From Actinomyces timonensis DSM 23838 (GTDB taxonomy: Bacteria; Actinomycetota; Actinomycetes; Actinomycetales; Actinomycetaceae), in the NCBI RefSeq assembly GCF_000295095.1, contig NZ_JH806634.1, positions 228,156 to 292,155 of the forward strand: a stretch of 64,000 nt of DNA, written 5' to 3'. The notes beneath the pieces were generated by a model. It searched no databases. It saw nothing but the letters and a program-made list of their open reading frames with translations, and had not been told where the DNA came from. Below are positions 16,748-24,932 of the stretch, piece after piece; position 1 is the stretch's first letter; each line of letters starts with the position of its first letter. A program made the position numbers and the translations under genes.

Positions 16748-17868
16748 TGGAACGCAGCTTCATCCCCGCCGCCAAGCCGATCATCGGCTCCGAGGAGCGC
16801 GAGGCGGCCGGCGCCGTCATCGACTCCGGGATGGTCGTCCAGGGCCCGCAGGTGGCCGCCTTCGAGGAGGAGTTCTCCGCCGCCATGGTCGTCGGCGCCC
16901 ACTGCGTGGCCGTCAACTCCGGCACCTCCGCCCAGCACGTGGCCACGCTCGCGGCCGGCCTTCCCGAGGGCGCGGAGGTCATCGTCCCCTCCTTCACCTT
17001 CGCCGCCACCGCGAACTCCGTGGCCGCCGCTGGCGCCACCCCCGTCTTCGCGGACATCGACCCGGTCACCTTCACCCTGGACCCCGCCAGCGTCGAGGCC
17101 GCCATCACCGAGCGCACCGCCGCCATCGAGGTCGTCCACCTCTACGGCCTGCCGGCCACCATGCCCGCCATCATGGCGATCGCCGAGCGCCACGGCCTGG
17201 CCGTCTACGAGGACTGCGCCCAGGCGCACGGCGCCGCCATCGACGGCACTCCCGTGGGCACCTTCGGCGCCTGGGGCTCCTTCTCCTTCTACCCCACGAA
17301 GAACATGACCACCCTCGAGGGCGGCCTCATCTCCACTCGCGATGCAGAGCTCGCGCGCACCTGCCGCCTCATCCGCAACCAGGGCATGGAGAAGCAGTAC
17401 GCCAACGAGGTCATCGGGCTCAACAACCGCATGACCGATGTCAGCGCCGCCGTCGGGCGGGTCCAGCTCGGCAAGGTGGGCGCCTGGACCGATCAGCGCC
17501 GCTCCAACGCCGCCACCCTCGACGCGGGCCTCGCGGGCGTCGACGGCGTCGTCACCCCGCATGTGCCGGACGGCTACCGCCACGTCTACCACCAGTACAC
17601 GGTCCGCTTCGAGGGCATCGAGGGCGCCGCGCGCGACGAGATCGCCCGCGTCCTGCGCGAGGAGTGGCAGATCGGCACCGGCGTCTACTACCCGATCCCC
17701 AACCACCGCCTGGCCTCCCTGGAGCGCTTCGCCCCCGGCCTGGAGCTTCCCGGCACGGAGAAGGCCGCCCGCGAGTGCCTCTCCCTGCCCGTCCACCCCT
17801 CGCTCACCCCCGAGGACCTCGACCGGATCATCGAGGCCGTCGGCGCCGTCGCGAAGGCGGGTGCCTGA
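16747..17868 (+). CDS. DegT/DnrJ/EryC1 aminotransferase, WbpE/WlbC-like
   Basis: The 373-residue PLP enzyme has SGTSAQH (phosphate binding), EDCAQAHGA (PLP-stacking region with the conserved aspartate) and SFYPTKN, with K185 as the Schiff-base lysine, the same position as in P. aeruginosa WbpE. Its expected reaction is transfer of an amino group from glutamate to UDP-3-keto-GlcNAcA. ATG 16747 overlaps the preceding stop; the upstream in-frame extension has no conserved content. It lies between the acetyltransferase and the matching oxidoreductase, so the order is D-E-B. Confidence 0.9.
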   Translation: MERSFIPAAKPIIGSEEREAAGAVIDSGMVVQGPQVAAFEEEFSAAMVVGAHCVAVNSGTSAQHVATLAAGLPEGAEVIVPSFTFAATANSVAAAGATPVFADIDPVTFTLDPASVEAAITERTAAIEVVHLYGLPATMPAIMAIAERHGLAVYEDCAQAHGAAIDGTPVGTFGAWGSFSFYPTKNMTTLEGGLISTRDAELARTCRLIRNQGMEKQYANEVIGLNNRMTDVSAAVGRVQLGKVGAWTDQRRSNAATLDAGLAGVDGVVTPHVPDGYRHVYHQYTVRFEGIEGAARDEIARVLREEWQIGTGVYYPIPNHRLASLERFAPGLELPGTEKAARECLSLPVHPSLTPEDLDRIIEAVGAVAKAGA

Positions 17869-17869
17869 G

Positions 17870-18916
17870 ATGAGCGCGACCACCGCCCCTCAGGGAGCCC
17901 CCGCCACCCAGGGCGCCGAGCGCGCGCTGCGCGTGGGCCTCATCGGCCTGGGCTCCATGGGCCGCCACCACGCCCGCGTCATCCGCGCCACCCCCGGCAT
18001 GGGGCTCGTGGCCGTGGCCGATCCCGGCGGCGACCGCTTCGGCGTGGCCGACGGCCTGCCGGTCCTGCCCGATGTCCGCGCCCTCATCGACGCCGGGCTC
18101 GACGCCGCCATGGTCGCCGTGCCCACCGTCTACCACGAGGAGGTCGCCCTCGCCCTGGCCGAGGCCGGTGTCCCCGCGATGGTGGAGAAGCCCATCGCCC
18201 ACAGCGTCGAGGCCGGCCACCGGGTGGCCGACGCCTTCGCCTCGCGCGGGCTCGTGGGCGCCGTCGGCTACGTGGAGCGCTGCAACCCGGCGCTGCGAGC
18301 CCTGCGCGCCCGCCTCGACGCCGGCGACCTGGGCGAGGTCTACCAGGTCCTCACCCGCCGCCAGGGTCCCTTCCCCGCGCGCATCAGCGACGTCGGCGTC
18401 GTCAAGGACCTGGCCACCCACGACATCGACCTGACCGCCTGGGTGGCCGACTCCCGCTACACCTCTATCAGTGCGCATGTGGCCCACCGCTCCGGGCGGG
18501 ACAACGAGGACATGGTCGTGGCCGTCGGGCGGCTCGCCAACGGCGTCATCGTCAGCCACGTCGTCAACTGGCTCACCCCCTCCAAGGAGCGGGTCACGAT
18601 CGTCACCGGGGAGAAGGGCGCCTACGTGGCCGACACCCTCACCGGGGACCTCACCTTCTACGCCAACGGCACCGTGGCCACCGACTGGGACCAGGTGGCC
18701 GCCTTCCGCGGGGTGAGCGAGGGCGACGTCGTGCGCTACGCCATCGAGAAGCGCGAGCCCCTGGCCCTGGAGCAGGAGCGCTTCCGCGACGCCGTCCTGG
18801 CGGGCGCGGGCGCCCCCGGCAACGAGATCGTCACCATGGCCGAGGGCGTGGCCACCCTCGAGGTCGTCGAGGCCGTCCTCGCCTCCGCCGCCGAGAACCG
18901 GACGGTCGAGTTGTGA
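17870..18916 (+). CDS. Gfo/Idh/MocA oxidoreductase, WbpB/WlbA-like
   Basis: This 348-residue NAD-dependent dehydrogenase has GLIGLGSMG (23-31) as the Rossmann loop, EKPIA with the conserved lysine, and DLATHDIDL with the catalytic histidine. WbpB/WlbA oxidise C3 of UDP-GlcNAcA to give the keto sugar that the aminotransferase uses. The start is one base after the aminotransferase stop, and its own end overlaps the next GTG (GTGA). The family is broad, but the three-gene context makes this role much more likely than a general sugar dehydrogenase. Confidence 0.88.
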   Translation: MSATTAPQGAPATQGAERALRVGLIGLGSMGRHHARVIRATPGMGLVAVADPGGDRFGVADGLPVLPDVRALIDAGLDAAMVAVPTVYHEEVALALAEAGVPAMVEKPIAHSVEAGHRVADAFASRGLVGAVGYVERCNPALRALRARLDAGDLGEVYQVLTRRQGPFPARISDVGVVKDLATHDIDLTAWVADSRYTSISAHVAHRSGRDNEDMVVAVGRLANGVIVSHVVNWLTPSKERVTIVTGEKGAYVADTLTGDLTFYANGTVATDWDQVAAFRGVSEGDVVRYAIEKREPLALEQERFRDAVLAGAGAPGNEIVTMAEGVATLEVVEAVLASAAENRTVEL

Positions 18917-20148
18917 GACTGCCGCGGCTGCGAGGCGCGCTCGCGGTGGGCGCCGCCGGGGCCCTCGCCGCGGCGGCCTGGGACCGGACCAGACCCGCGC
19001 GGGGCGCCGTTATCGCCACCCGCCTCTACGCCCCCGAGGCCGCCGCCGCGGCCCAGCGCCTGCGCGGCCTGGCACTGGCCCTGGCGGAGCGCGGCGAGCG
19101 GGTGACCGTGCTGACCTCCACCCCGCCGGGAATGGAGGCCCCCCATGATCCGGGTGTCGAGGTGCGCTCCGTGCCCGCGCTGCGCGATGAGTCCGGCTAC
19201 GTGCGCGGCTACGCGCACTACATGAGCGTGGACGCTCCTCTGGCCGTCCGGCTCCTGGCGCGGCGCCGTCCCCGAGTCGTCATCGCCGAGCCCCCGCCCA
19301 CGACCGGCGCCGTTGTGCGCGCGGTCTGCGCGCTGCGCGGCATCCCGTACGCCTACTACGCGGCGGACGTCTGGTCCGATGCCTCGCAGTCCATCGGAGC
19401 CCCGGCATGGGTGGCGAGCTCCCTGCGCCTCGTGGAGCGCTTCGCCCTGCGCGGCGCGCGGCGGGTCATCGCGGTGAGCGACGGCGTCGCCAGTCGCGTC
19501 GGCGAGCTCGGGGCGCGCGACGTGGAGATCGTGCCCAACGGCATCGACACGGACGTCTTCACCCTTGAGGGGGCGCCCCATCCGGGCGCGCCCGCCGCCC
19601 CCTACTTCGTCTACGCGGGAACCGCCTCGGAGTGGCAGGGCGCCGGTGTGTTCATCGAGGCGCTGCACCAGGTCCACCTCACCCATCCCGAGGCGCGCCT
19701 GGTCTTCCTCGGCCAGGGGAGCGACTGGGAGAGTCTCATCGCCCGGGCCCAGGGCGACGAGCGGATCGGGTTCAGCGGGCTCGTGCCCCCTGATCAGGCC
19801 GCCGCCTGGCTGCGCGGCGCGGCAGCCGCGGTCGTCTCCATCCGGCCGGGCCTGGGCTACGACTTCGCCTATCCCACGAAGATCCTCGCGGCCCTGGCCT
19901 GCGGGACGCCCGTCGTCTACGCCGGCCCCGGCCCGGCCCGCGAGGACCTGGGCGCGAACCGCCTCGGTCACGCCTGCGACCACGAGGCCGGCGCCGTCGC
20001 CGAGGCGATGCTCCGCTCGCTCGCGGACGCCGCGGCTCCCGGGAGCCAGGCCGAGGCCGCCAGGCGGCGGGCATGGGTGGTCGAGAACCGCTCCATGCGC
20101 GCCGCGATGGGCCGAGCCGCAGACGAGATCCTTGAGATCTCCTCCTGA
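18913..20148 (+). CDS. GT4-family glycosyltransferase, WbuB-like
   Basis: The 411-residue GT-B transferase has an N-terminal hydrophobic stretch (about 8-24), IVPNGIDTDVF and VYAGTASEWQGAGVFIEAL at the domain junction, and GYDFAYPTKILAALACGTPVV in place of the usual E-x7-E loop. It resembles WbuB-type enzymes that transfer aminosugars or uronic acids onto lipid-linked acceptors. It is the last gene of the 16082-20148 operon, so it may use the diacetamido-uronic acid made by the upstream enzymes, which is inference. Confidence 0.82.
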   Translation: MRLPRLRGALAVGAAGALAAAAWDRTRPARGAVIATRLYAPEAAAAAQRLRGLALALAERGERVTVLTSTPPGMEAPHDPGVEVRSVPALRDESGYVRGYAHYMSVDAPLAVRLLARRRPRVVIAEPPPTTGAVVRAVCALRGIPYAYYAADVWSDASQSIGAPAWVASSLRLVERFALRGARRVIAVSDGVASRVGELGARDVEIVPNGIDTDVFTLEGAPHPGAPAAPYFVYAGTASEWQGAGVFIEALHQVHLTHPEARLVFLGQGSDWESLIARAQGDERIGFSGLVPPDQAAAWLRGAAAAVVSIRPGLGYDFAYPTKILAALACGTPVVYAGPGPAREDLGANRLGHACDHEAGAVAEAMLRSLADAAAPGSQAEAARRRAWVVENRSMRAAMGRAADEILEISS

Positions 20149-20348
20149 CAGTGGGGATGCGCCGGTCCGGAACGTGACGGGCTACTACTCGATCCCGGCT
20201 CCCGGGTCGGTGGTCTCACCGGCCAGCGCCCCATTACTTTGCTAATGGTCGACGGCACTCCTTCGCCGGCGACCACCAACAAGGTAACAGGCGTGATCCC
20301 TGTGCCTGAGGATCGTCCGAGTAACAGCCCGACCGAGCCGGTGGGTGA
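20149..20348. other. gene-free spacer at the left border of the toxin island
   Basis: This 200-base gap holds no credible gene or RNA. It is less GC-rich than the flanking genes, with runs such as CCCCATTACTTTGCTAATGG. It marks the change in base composition into the immunity/toxin genes. No inverted repeat or integrase site was recognised. Confidence 0.4.
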
Positions 20349-20993
20349 TTATCGTGGCCAGGTGTTGAGGATTTGGGGGTAGGTGTCGGGGGTGCCGAAG
20401 GTCATGAGGGTGCCGTTGGCCAGGGGGCGGGTTTTGGTGGCCAGGGCAAGTCCTTGGTCGTGGTGGGGGTTGGTGGTGGCGAAGAACATCTTCCAGCCAG
20501 GGGAGTAGTCGAAAGGCTCTGGATTCGGGGAGAGTGGATGGTCATCGCGTGAGACCTCGCCGACGTGGCAGGGTCCCATGGCCTCGATGGCGGAGGTGAA
20601 CAGGGCCTCGACGAGGGTCTCGTCCTGGTCGAAGTAGGCGCCTAGGCCGTGGTTGATCTGCCAGATGATATTCCCCTTCCCTTCTTCGAGCAGGTCCAGG
20701 GCGATGGAGAGTTGGGATTCGCCGCCGGGGTTCGCGCAGAAGAAGTAGAGCCTGGTGGAGGGAGCTCCGGTCAGGCCGTTGATCTCCTGGCGGTCGAGGA
20801 GTCCTTGGGTGAGGGTGGTCTTGGTCAGGGGTGGGTTGGCGTAGGCCTGCTCGCGCGTCTTTGCTGTGCGTCGCCAGGTGTGCAGGGGCGGGTGGATGCG
20901 GTGGAGCTCGTCCATCCAGTCCCACATGCGTGCTGCTTCCGCGATGGGGTCGTAGGGGCGGTTGATCCATGTCAGTGCCAATGACCAGCGCAT
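20349..20993 (-). CDS. Imm52-like immunity protein, intact
   Basis: The 214-residue soluble protein starts MRWSLALTWINRP and contains LYFFCANPGGESQ and PGWKMFFATT, a pattern I associate with Imm52, which pairs with Tox-REase-5 nuclease toxins. ATG 20993 has an excellent AGAAGGAG five bases upstream; a much longer in-frame extension only exists because of overlap with the toxin gene in another frame. Base composition and third-position choice are visibly more AT-rich than those of the polysaccharide genes, a sign of transfer. It follows the toxin end by 56 bases, the normal toxin-then-immunity order. Family name is from memory. Confidence 0.7.
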   Translation of the reverse strand: MRWSLALTWINRPYDPIAEAARMWDWMDELHRIHPPLHTWRRTAKTREQAYANPPLTKTTLTQGLLDRQEINGLTGAPSTRLYFFCANPGGESQLSIALDLLEEGKGNIIWQINHGLGAYFDQDETLVEALFTSAIEAMGPCHVGEVSRDDHPLSPNPEPFDYSPGWKMFFATTNPHHDQGLALATKTRPLANGTLMTFGTPDTYPQILNTWPR

Positions 20994-21049
20994 GGGGTCT
21001 CCTTCTGTCCGGAGCGGGTGGTTAGTGGTGATGATTGGGGTGGTGCGGT

Positions 21050-21958
21050 CTATTTCATGTAGGTGGGTGGGACCTGGATGATCCTGATCGAGGGAGAGAA
21101 TCTGCCTCGTCCTTGTAGTTTGTGGAGGTGTGCTGCTAGTTCTGGTTCGGCGATTCTCCATTCGATGGGGGTTCGTGTGCGGGCGGCCGCCCGTGCCTGC
21201 CTGTTGGCGGTGTCGATGAGTTCGTCTTCGACTGTGTTCCAGTCGTGGCCGATGAGGTGGGCGTATCCGGGGCCTTTGGCATCGATGAGGACGCCGTCCT
21301 AATCGCCGTCGAATTCGACGCCGTCGACGTAGTAGGAGTTCTCGATGGGGACGCCTGTCATCTCCTCCTCGTAGACCTGGGAGCGGGCGCTGCCGTGGTT
21401 CTTCCCCTTGTCGGTCCATGCGCCGGGCCCACCAGCGGAGTCGCCGACCTCGACCTTTCTCAGGCCGGGAATGTGCTTGCCTCCCCGGGGGTCGAAGCCG
21501 GGGGAGGATGCCGCGCCCGACTTCGAGGCCCCGGTGCGGTGTGCGACGCCGTCGTGCGCCTTCGGGCGCGCCCGGTGGGCGCGAGAGTGATGGCGGGGAT
21601 CGGGGCCAGCGTACGCCGGGCGCCGGGCAGGGACGGGGTATCCCATGCCCTTGCGCCACAGGCCGGACTCCATGAGTTCCTCGCCAGCGTCTCTGACAAG
21701 GCGGCCGCCGATATGGCCGAGTCCGCCGCCGATGAGCTCGCCCGCGAGCCACATGGCGCCGTAGGCGAGGATCTCGGAGGGAGTATGTGTCGCCAGGTAA
21801 TGGCGGATCGTTCCTTTCGGATCGCGCAGGAAGTCCGCGGCGTCGCGAGCGCTGCCGAGCATCGCCAGACCCATGCCGACGTTGAAGGCCAGGCCCAGCC
21901 CCCCGCCGGAGAGGATGACGAGTGCGCCAGCCAAGAGCATGAAGAGCCCCTGATCCAC
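21050..21958 (-). pseudogene. Tox-REase-5-like polymorphic toxin broken by an amber codon
   Basis: Starting at GTG 21958, the frame codes a hydrophobic segment (FMLLAGALVILSGGGLGLAF), a glycine-rich linker and then a nuclease domain that reads YYVDGVEFDGD, then TAG (21299-21301), and in the same frame DGVLIDAKGPGYAHLIGHDW and 60 more residues to TAG 21050. The D...(D/E)-x-K catalytic core of this restriction-endonuclease-fold toxin is therefore split exactly at the stop. No frameshift is needed: one base change would restore about 302 codons. The frame stays open upstream to TGA 22010, the end of the PrsW continuation. Confidence 0.75.
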
Positions 21959-22009
21959 TGGAGACAGTGACTCCCACCACAGCCCCAGGGCCTCCAGGAG
22001 GCCAGCCAG

Positions 22010-22702
22010 TCACTCATCGTCCAGAGGGCTGCCGGTGCGCCGTGCCAGGTCTTGGGTCAGGCCGGGCACCCGCGCGAGCAGCAGGACGGCCAGGAGGGCC
22101 GCGCCGATGGCGATGATCCTCGTGGGCCAGCGGCGCCCGGCCCTGGGGTCCAGGACCGCGCGGGCGGCGCTCTCACGCTCCTCGCGCAGCCCCATGACGG
22201 TCGCGATCATCAGGCGCGGCGCTCGCAGAGCGTGCCCGGCGGCGACCGCCCGCCATGCCATGCGCCACTCCAACCACGGCAGCACGAGCGTGTCGACCAC
22301 GTCCGCGACGCCGCGCCCGACGGCGCCAGTGGGAAGGGAGCGCAGGATCTCCCAGCGGGCCGAACCCGCCACGCCCCCGCCCAAGCGGCCCTCGCACACG
22401 TCCACGTCCACCACCAGCCGGTCGCTGTAGCCGCCCAGGTGCAGCACGCGCGCATCGAGAACAGCCCCCACCACCAGCAGGCACACCAGCAGCCGGCCCC
22501 GCCCCGAGCCGTTGCCGGCCAGATCGGCCGTGAACCCGACCAGGCCCCACGGCGCCTCGCCGCCGATGAGGTCCCACGGCTCGTATCCCGAGGCGTTGCG
22601 GCCCATGTGGTCCACCACCGCCAGCCACAGCGCCCCCAGCGGCAACAGCGCGCACAAAGACCGGACGACAGCGATCGAGGCGGGCCCGTGGCCGGTGCTG
22701 CG
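22010..22702 (-). pseudogene. 3' continuation of the interrupted PrsW-like protease gene
   Basis: After TGA 22703 the same frame continues for 230 codons. Close after the stop comes LPLGALWLAVVDHMGRNASG, a membrane helix with an H-x-x-x-N motif that matches the last conserved motif of PrsW proteases. Further on is a soluble region rich in Val/Asp, then a C-terminal membrane helix (RIIAIGAALLAVLLLARV). No ATG, GTG or Shine-Dalgarno is placed to start a separate gene near the stop (only TTG 22657), so it reads as the severed C-terminal part of the same protein. Confidence 0.65.
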
Positions 22703-23575
22703 TCACCAGGCGTGCCGGGCCAGGCCGATCGAGCCGGCCACGATCCCGGTCAGGATCGCGTGCCCGCAATAGGCGTACGCCTGGCCGCCCGCCCCGGACA
22801 ACGGCGACAGGCCGAACATCGGGAAGCCCAGGCACTCCAACGCCGCCGACCCCTCACTGGGGCACAGCAAGCGGTCCAACAGCCCACCACTCATCGCGCC
22901 GCTCAGGAAGGTCAGGCGGCGGATTGTCTCCTCGACCGCCTCGAAGCCCGCCCCCAGGCCCACCCCGAGCACCAGCCAATCACTGATCAGGGACCGGCGC
23001 GCCCGCCCCGGCGCGACCAGGGCGATCACCGCCAGGGGCGCCAGCTTGAGCACCTCCTCGACAATCGAGGCGATCACCACCTGGGCGGCCGAAGCATCGA
23101 CGGGGACGCCGGCGCTGCCCGCGAGTCCGGACGACACCCACGCGATCACCCCCGCCCACGGCATCGCAACGGCGAACACCCCGCCCACCAGGGACCAGGG
23201 CACCGTCTTGAAGCGGGCCAACCAGAACCACGCGAAGGCGAGCCACATCGCGCCCATCCACGCCATCAGCGCCAGGCGCAGGTCCTCACTGGCGATCAGC
23301 GCCACCAGGACAACCGGGAATGCCGCCCACACCGCGAACGCCCGAAGCCGCACAAGGACAACGACCCCTCGCCATCCCATGACGCGCCGTCCCAGGCGCT
23401 CCCACCACTCCAGGCCGCCGCCCTCATCAATGGGCGCCGGCCCGAACCACTGGGGAACCTGACCGGACGACGCCGACGCGACCGCCGCGGGCGCCCCATA
23501 CCCCGCCATAGGGACTCCTCGCCCCCACGGGCCTCCCTCAGGGCCAGGAGACGGCCCCCACCCGTACTCGCTCAT
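22703..23575 (-). pseudogene. PrsW-family intramembrane protease, N-terminal part before a premature stop
   Basis: The 290-residue product has a Gly/Pro-rich leader (about 1-60) and six to eight membrane helices. VEEVLKLAP supplies the E-E-x-x-K motif, GAGFEAVEET the second glutamate motif and YCGHAILTG the third, metal-binding histidine, so it is PrsW-like. The fourth motif (H-x-x-x-N) lies beyond TGA 22703 in the same frame, so the protein is truncated. ATG 23575 is preferred over TTG 23605. It sits upstream of the toxin on the same strand, and a protease of this kind may have released or exported the toxin; that is inference. Confidence 0.68.
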
Positions 23576-23619
23576 CGCATCACTATCACCAAAACTCAGG
23601 GACAAACAGGATCAGAATG

Positions 23620-23650
23620 ATGATAAAAGAACACAACACCCGCCCGTCAA
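23620..23650 (-). promoter_or_regulatory. candidate promoter of the PrsW/toxin/immunity genes
   Basis: Read leftward, TTGACG (23650-23645) and TATCAT (23625-23620) are separated by 19 bases, in an AT-rich stretch about 40 bases before ATG 23575. The spacer is longer than ideal. The remaining 23651-23812 gap is AT-rich compared with its neighbours and contains no gene that I can support. Confidence 0.4.
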
Positions 23651-23812
23651 GAGCCGACCGCCCCGAAAAGCGCCCCGCACCCGACCGACTAAAGCACCAC
23701 CGCTAACCCCTACGAAAGACAATTGACAAAACACCACGATTCAACGGGCAAGACAAGGACCGCGCCCACCACCCACCCCGGTAACCCCGGGCGCCATGGG
23801 ACACTTCCCGCC

Positions 23813-24847
23813 GTGAAGGTTCTCCACATCAACGACGTCGCCCGCATCGGCTCCGCCCTCGTGCGCCAGGCCCGGAGCGAGGGCATGGACTGGGACCTCT
23901 ACGACACCGCCCGGGCGGACCCCGCCTGGCACCCGGCCACCCGCGCCGCCCGCCGCGCCCTGCGGGGCGGGCTCTGGGCCGTGGGCCTGGCCCGTCGGGC
24001 CCGGCGCGCCGACCTGCTCGACGTCCACGGCGGCACCGTGCCCGCGCACACCCGCTGGACCCGCCGCCCCTACGTCCTGCACCTGCACGGCACGGACATC
24101 CGCGTCCGGCGCTACGAGCAGGCGTCCGCCGCGCTGGTCGAGCGCTCCGTGAGGGAGGCCCTCGACGTCTACTACACCACCCCCGATCTGGCCGAGCACA
24201 CCCTCGACCTGAGCCCCGGCGCCACCCTCCAGCCGGTCGTCATCGACCCCGCCGAGCTCCCCGCCCTCCCCTCCGACGCCCCCTCCGATACCGCTGGCCC
24301 CGGCGGGCCCCGGCCCTTCACCGTGGTCTTCCCCTCCCGGTGGGACGCCGCCAAGGGAGGGGAGGAGCAGGAGCGGGCCGTCGCCGCCCTGCGCCGCGCC
24401 TACGGGGATCGGATCATCCTGGAGGGCCTGGATTGGGGGGAGAACGCCCCCCGGATCGCGCGCGAGCACGGCCTCATCCTGCGTCCGAGGATGCCCCATG
24501 CGGACTACATCCGCTGGCTGGCGGGGGCCTCGGCCGCCGTCGGGCAGATGACCGGCTGCATGGGCGTCTCCGAGATCGAGGCCATCGGGGTCGGCGTCAC
24601 CACCATCATGGCCCTCGACGAGCGCTGGTACGACGGCTCCCACGAGACCACCCGGGACGTGCCGGTCCTCGGCGGCCCGGTGGCGCGGGCCGACTTCGTG
24701 GACGCGATCGTCGACGGCGTGGGCCGGGCGATGGACGGCGCGCGGATCACCGGCGGGCGCGCCTGGGTCGACGCCAACCACTCGCCCCGGCGAGCCGTGG
24801 CCCGCCTCACCGAGCGCTTCGCCCGCCTCGGGGACGCCCCCGCCTGA
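23813..24847 (+). CDS. GT-B glycosyltransferase (group 1 type)
   Basis: The 344-residue protein opens with VKVLHINDVARIGS, has DLLDVHGG and LHLHGTDIRVRRYE in the N-terminal domain and a C-terminal domain with VVFPSRWDAAKGG and MGVSEIEAIGVGVTTIM, an E-x7-E-like active-site stretch. These are GT4-type features, though more diverged than the other GT4s here. GTG 23813 is used because upstream residues are low-complexity and derive from the AT-rich island border. Donor and acceptor are unknown. It stands alone on this strand, immediately right of the toxin island. Confidence 0.72.
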   Translation: MKVLHINDVARIGSALVRQARSEGMDWDLYDTARADPAWHPATRAARRALRGGLWAVGLARRARRADLLDVHGGTVPAHTRWTRRPYVLHLHGTDIRVRRYEQASAALVERSVREALDVYYTTPDLAEHTLDLSPGATLQPVVIDPAELPALPSDAPSDTAGPGGPRPFTVVFPSRWDAAKGGEEQERAVAALRRAYGDRIILEGLDWGENAPRIAREHGLILRPRMPHADYIRWLAGASAAVGQMTGCMGVSEIEAIGVGVTTIMALDERWYDGSHETTRDVPVLGGPVARADFVDAIVDGVGRAMDGARITGGRAWVDANHSPRRAVARLTERFARLGDAPA

Positions 24848-24932
24848 CCCCGCCACCGCGCAGTGGGCCCCATCGCCCCGCCCGAGCCCGCCGGGCGGGA
24901 GCGCGGCGTAGGGTGCCGGGAGCACCTCGGGA

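Noticed and set aside
20994-22013. Long N-terminal extension of the immunity gene
   Set aside because: It overlaps the toxin frame on the same strand in a different phase and reads as Arg/Pro-rich noise; ATG 20993 has a perfect ribosome site.
22703-22705. Recoded TGA (selenocysteine or readthrough) in the PrsW gene
   Set aside because: No SECIS-like structure or Sec partner genes were seen, and a second unrelated stop (TAG) breaks the toxin; simple decay is more likely.
23723-23728. Perfect TTGACA as a promoter for the glycosyltransferase at 23813
   Set aside because: No TANNNT-like -10 occurs 16-18 bases downstream, so it is not annotated as a promoter.
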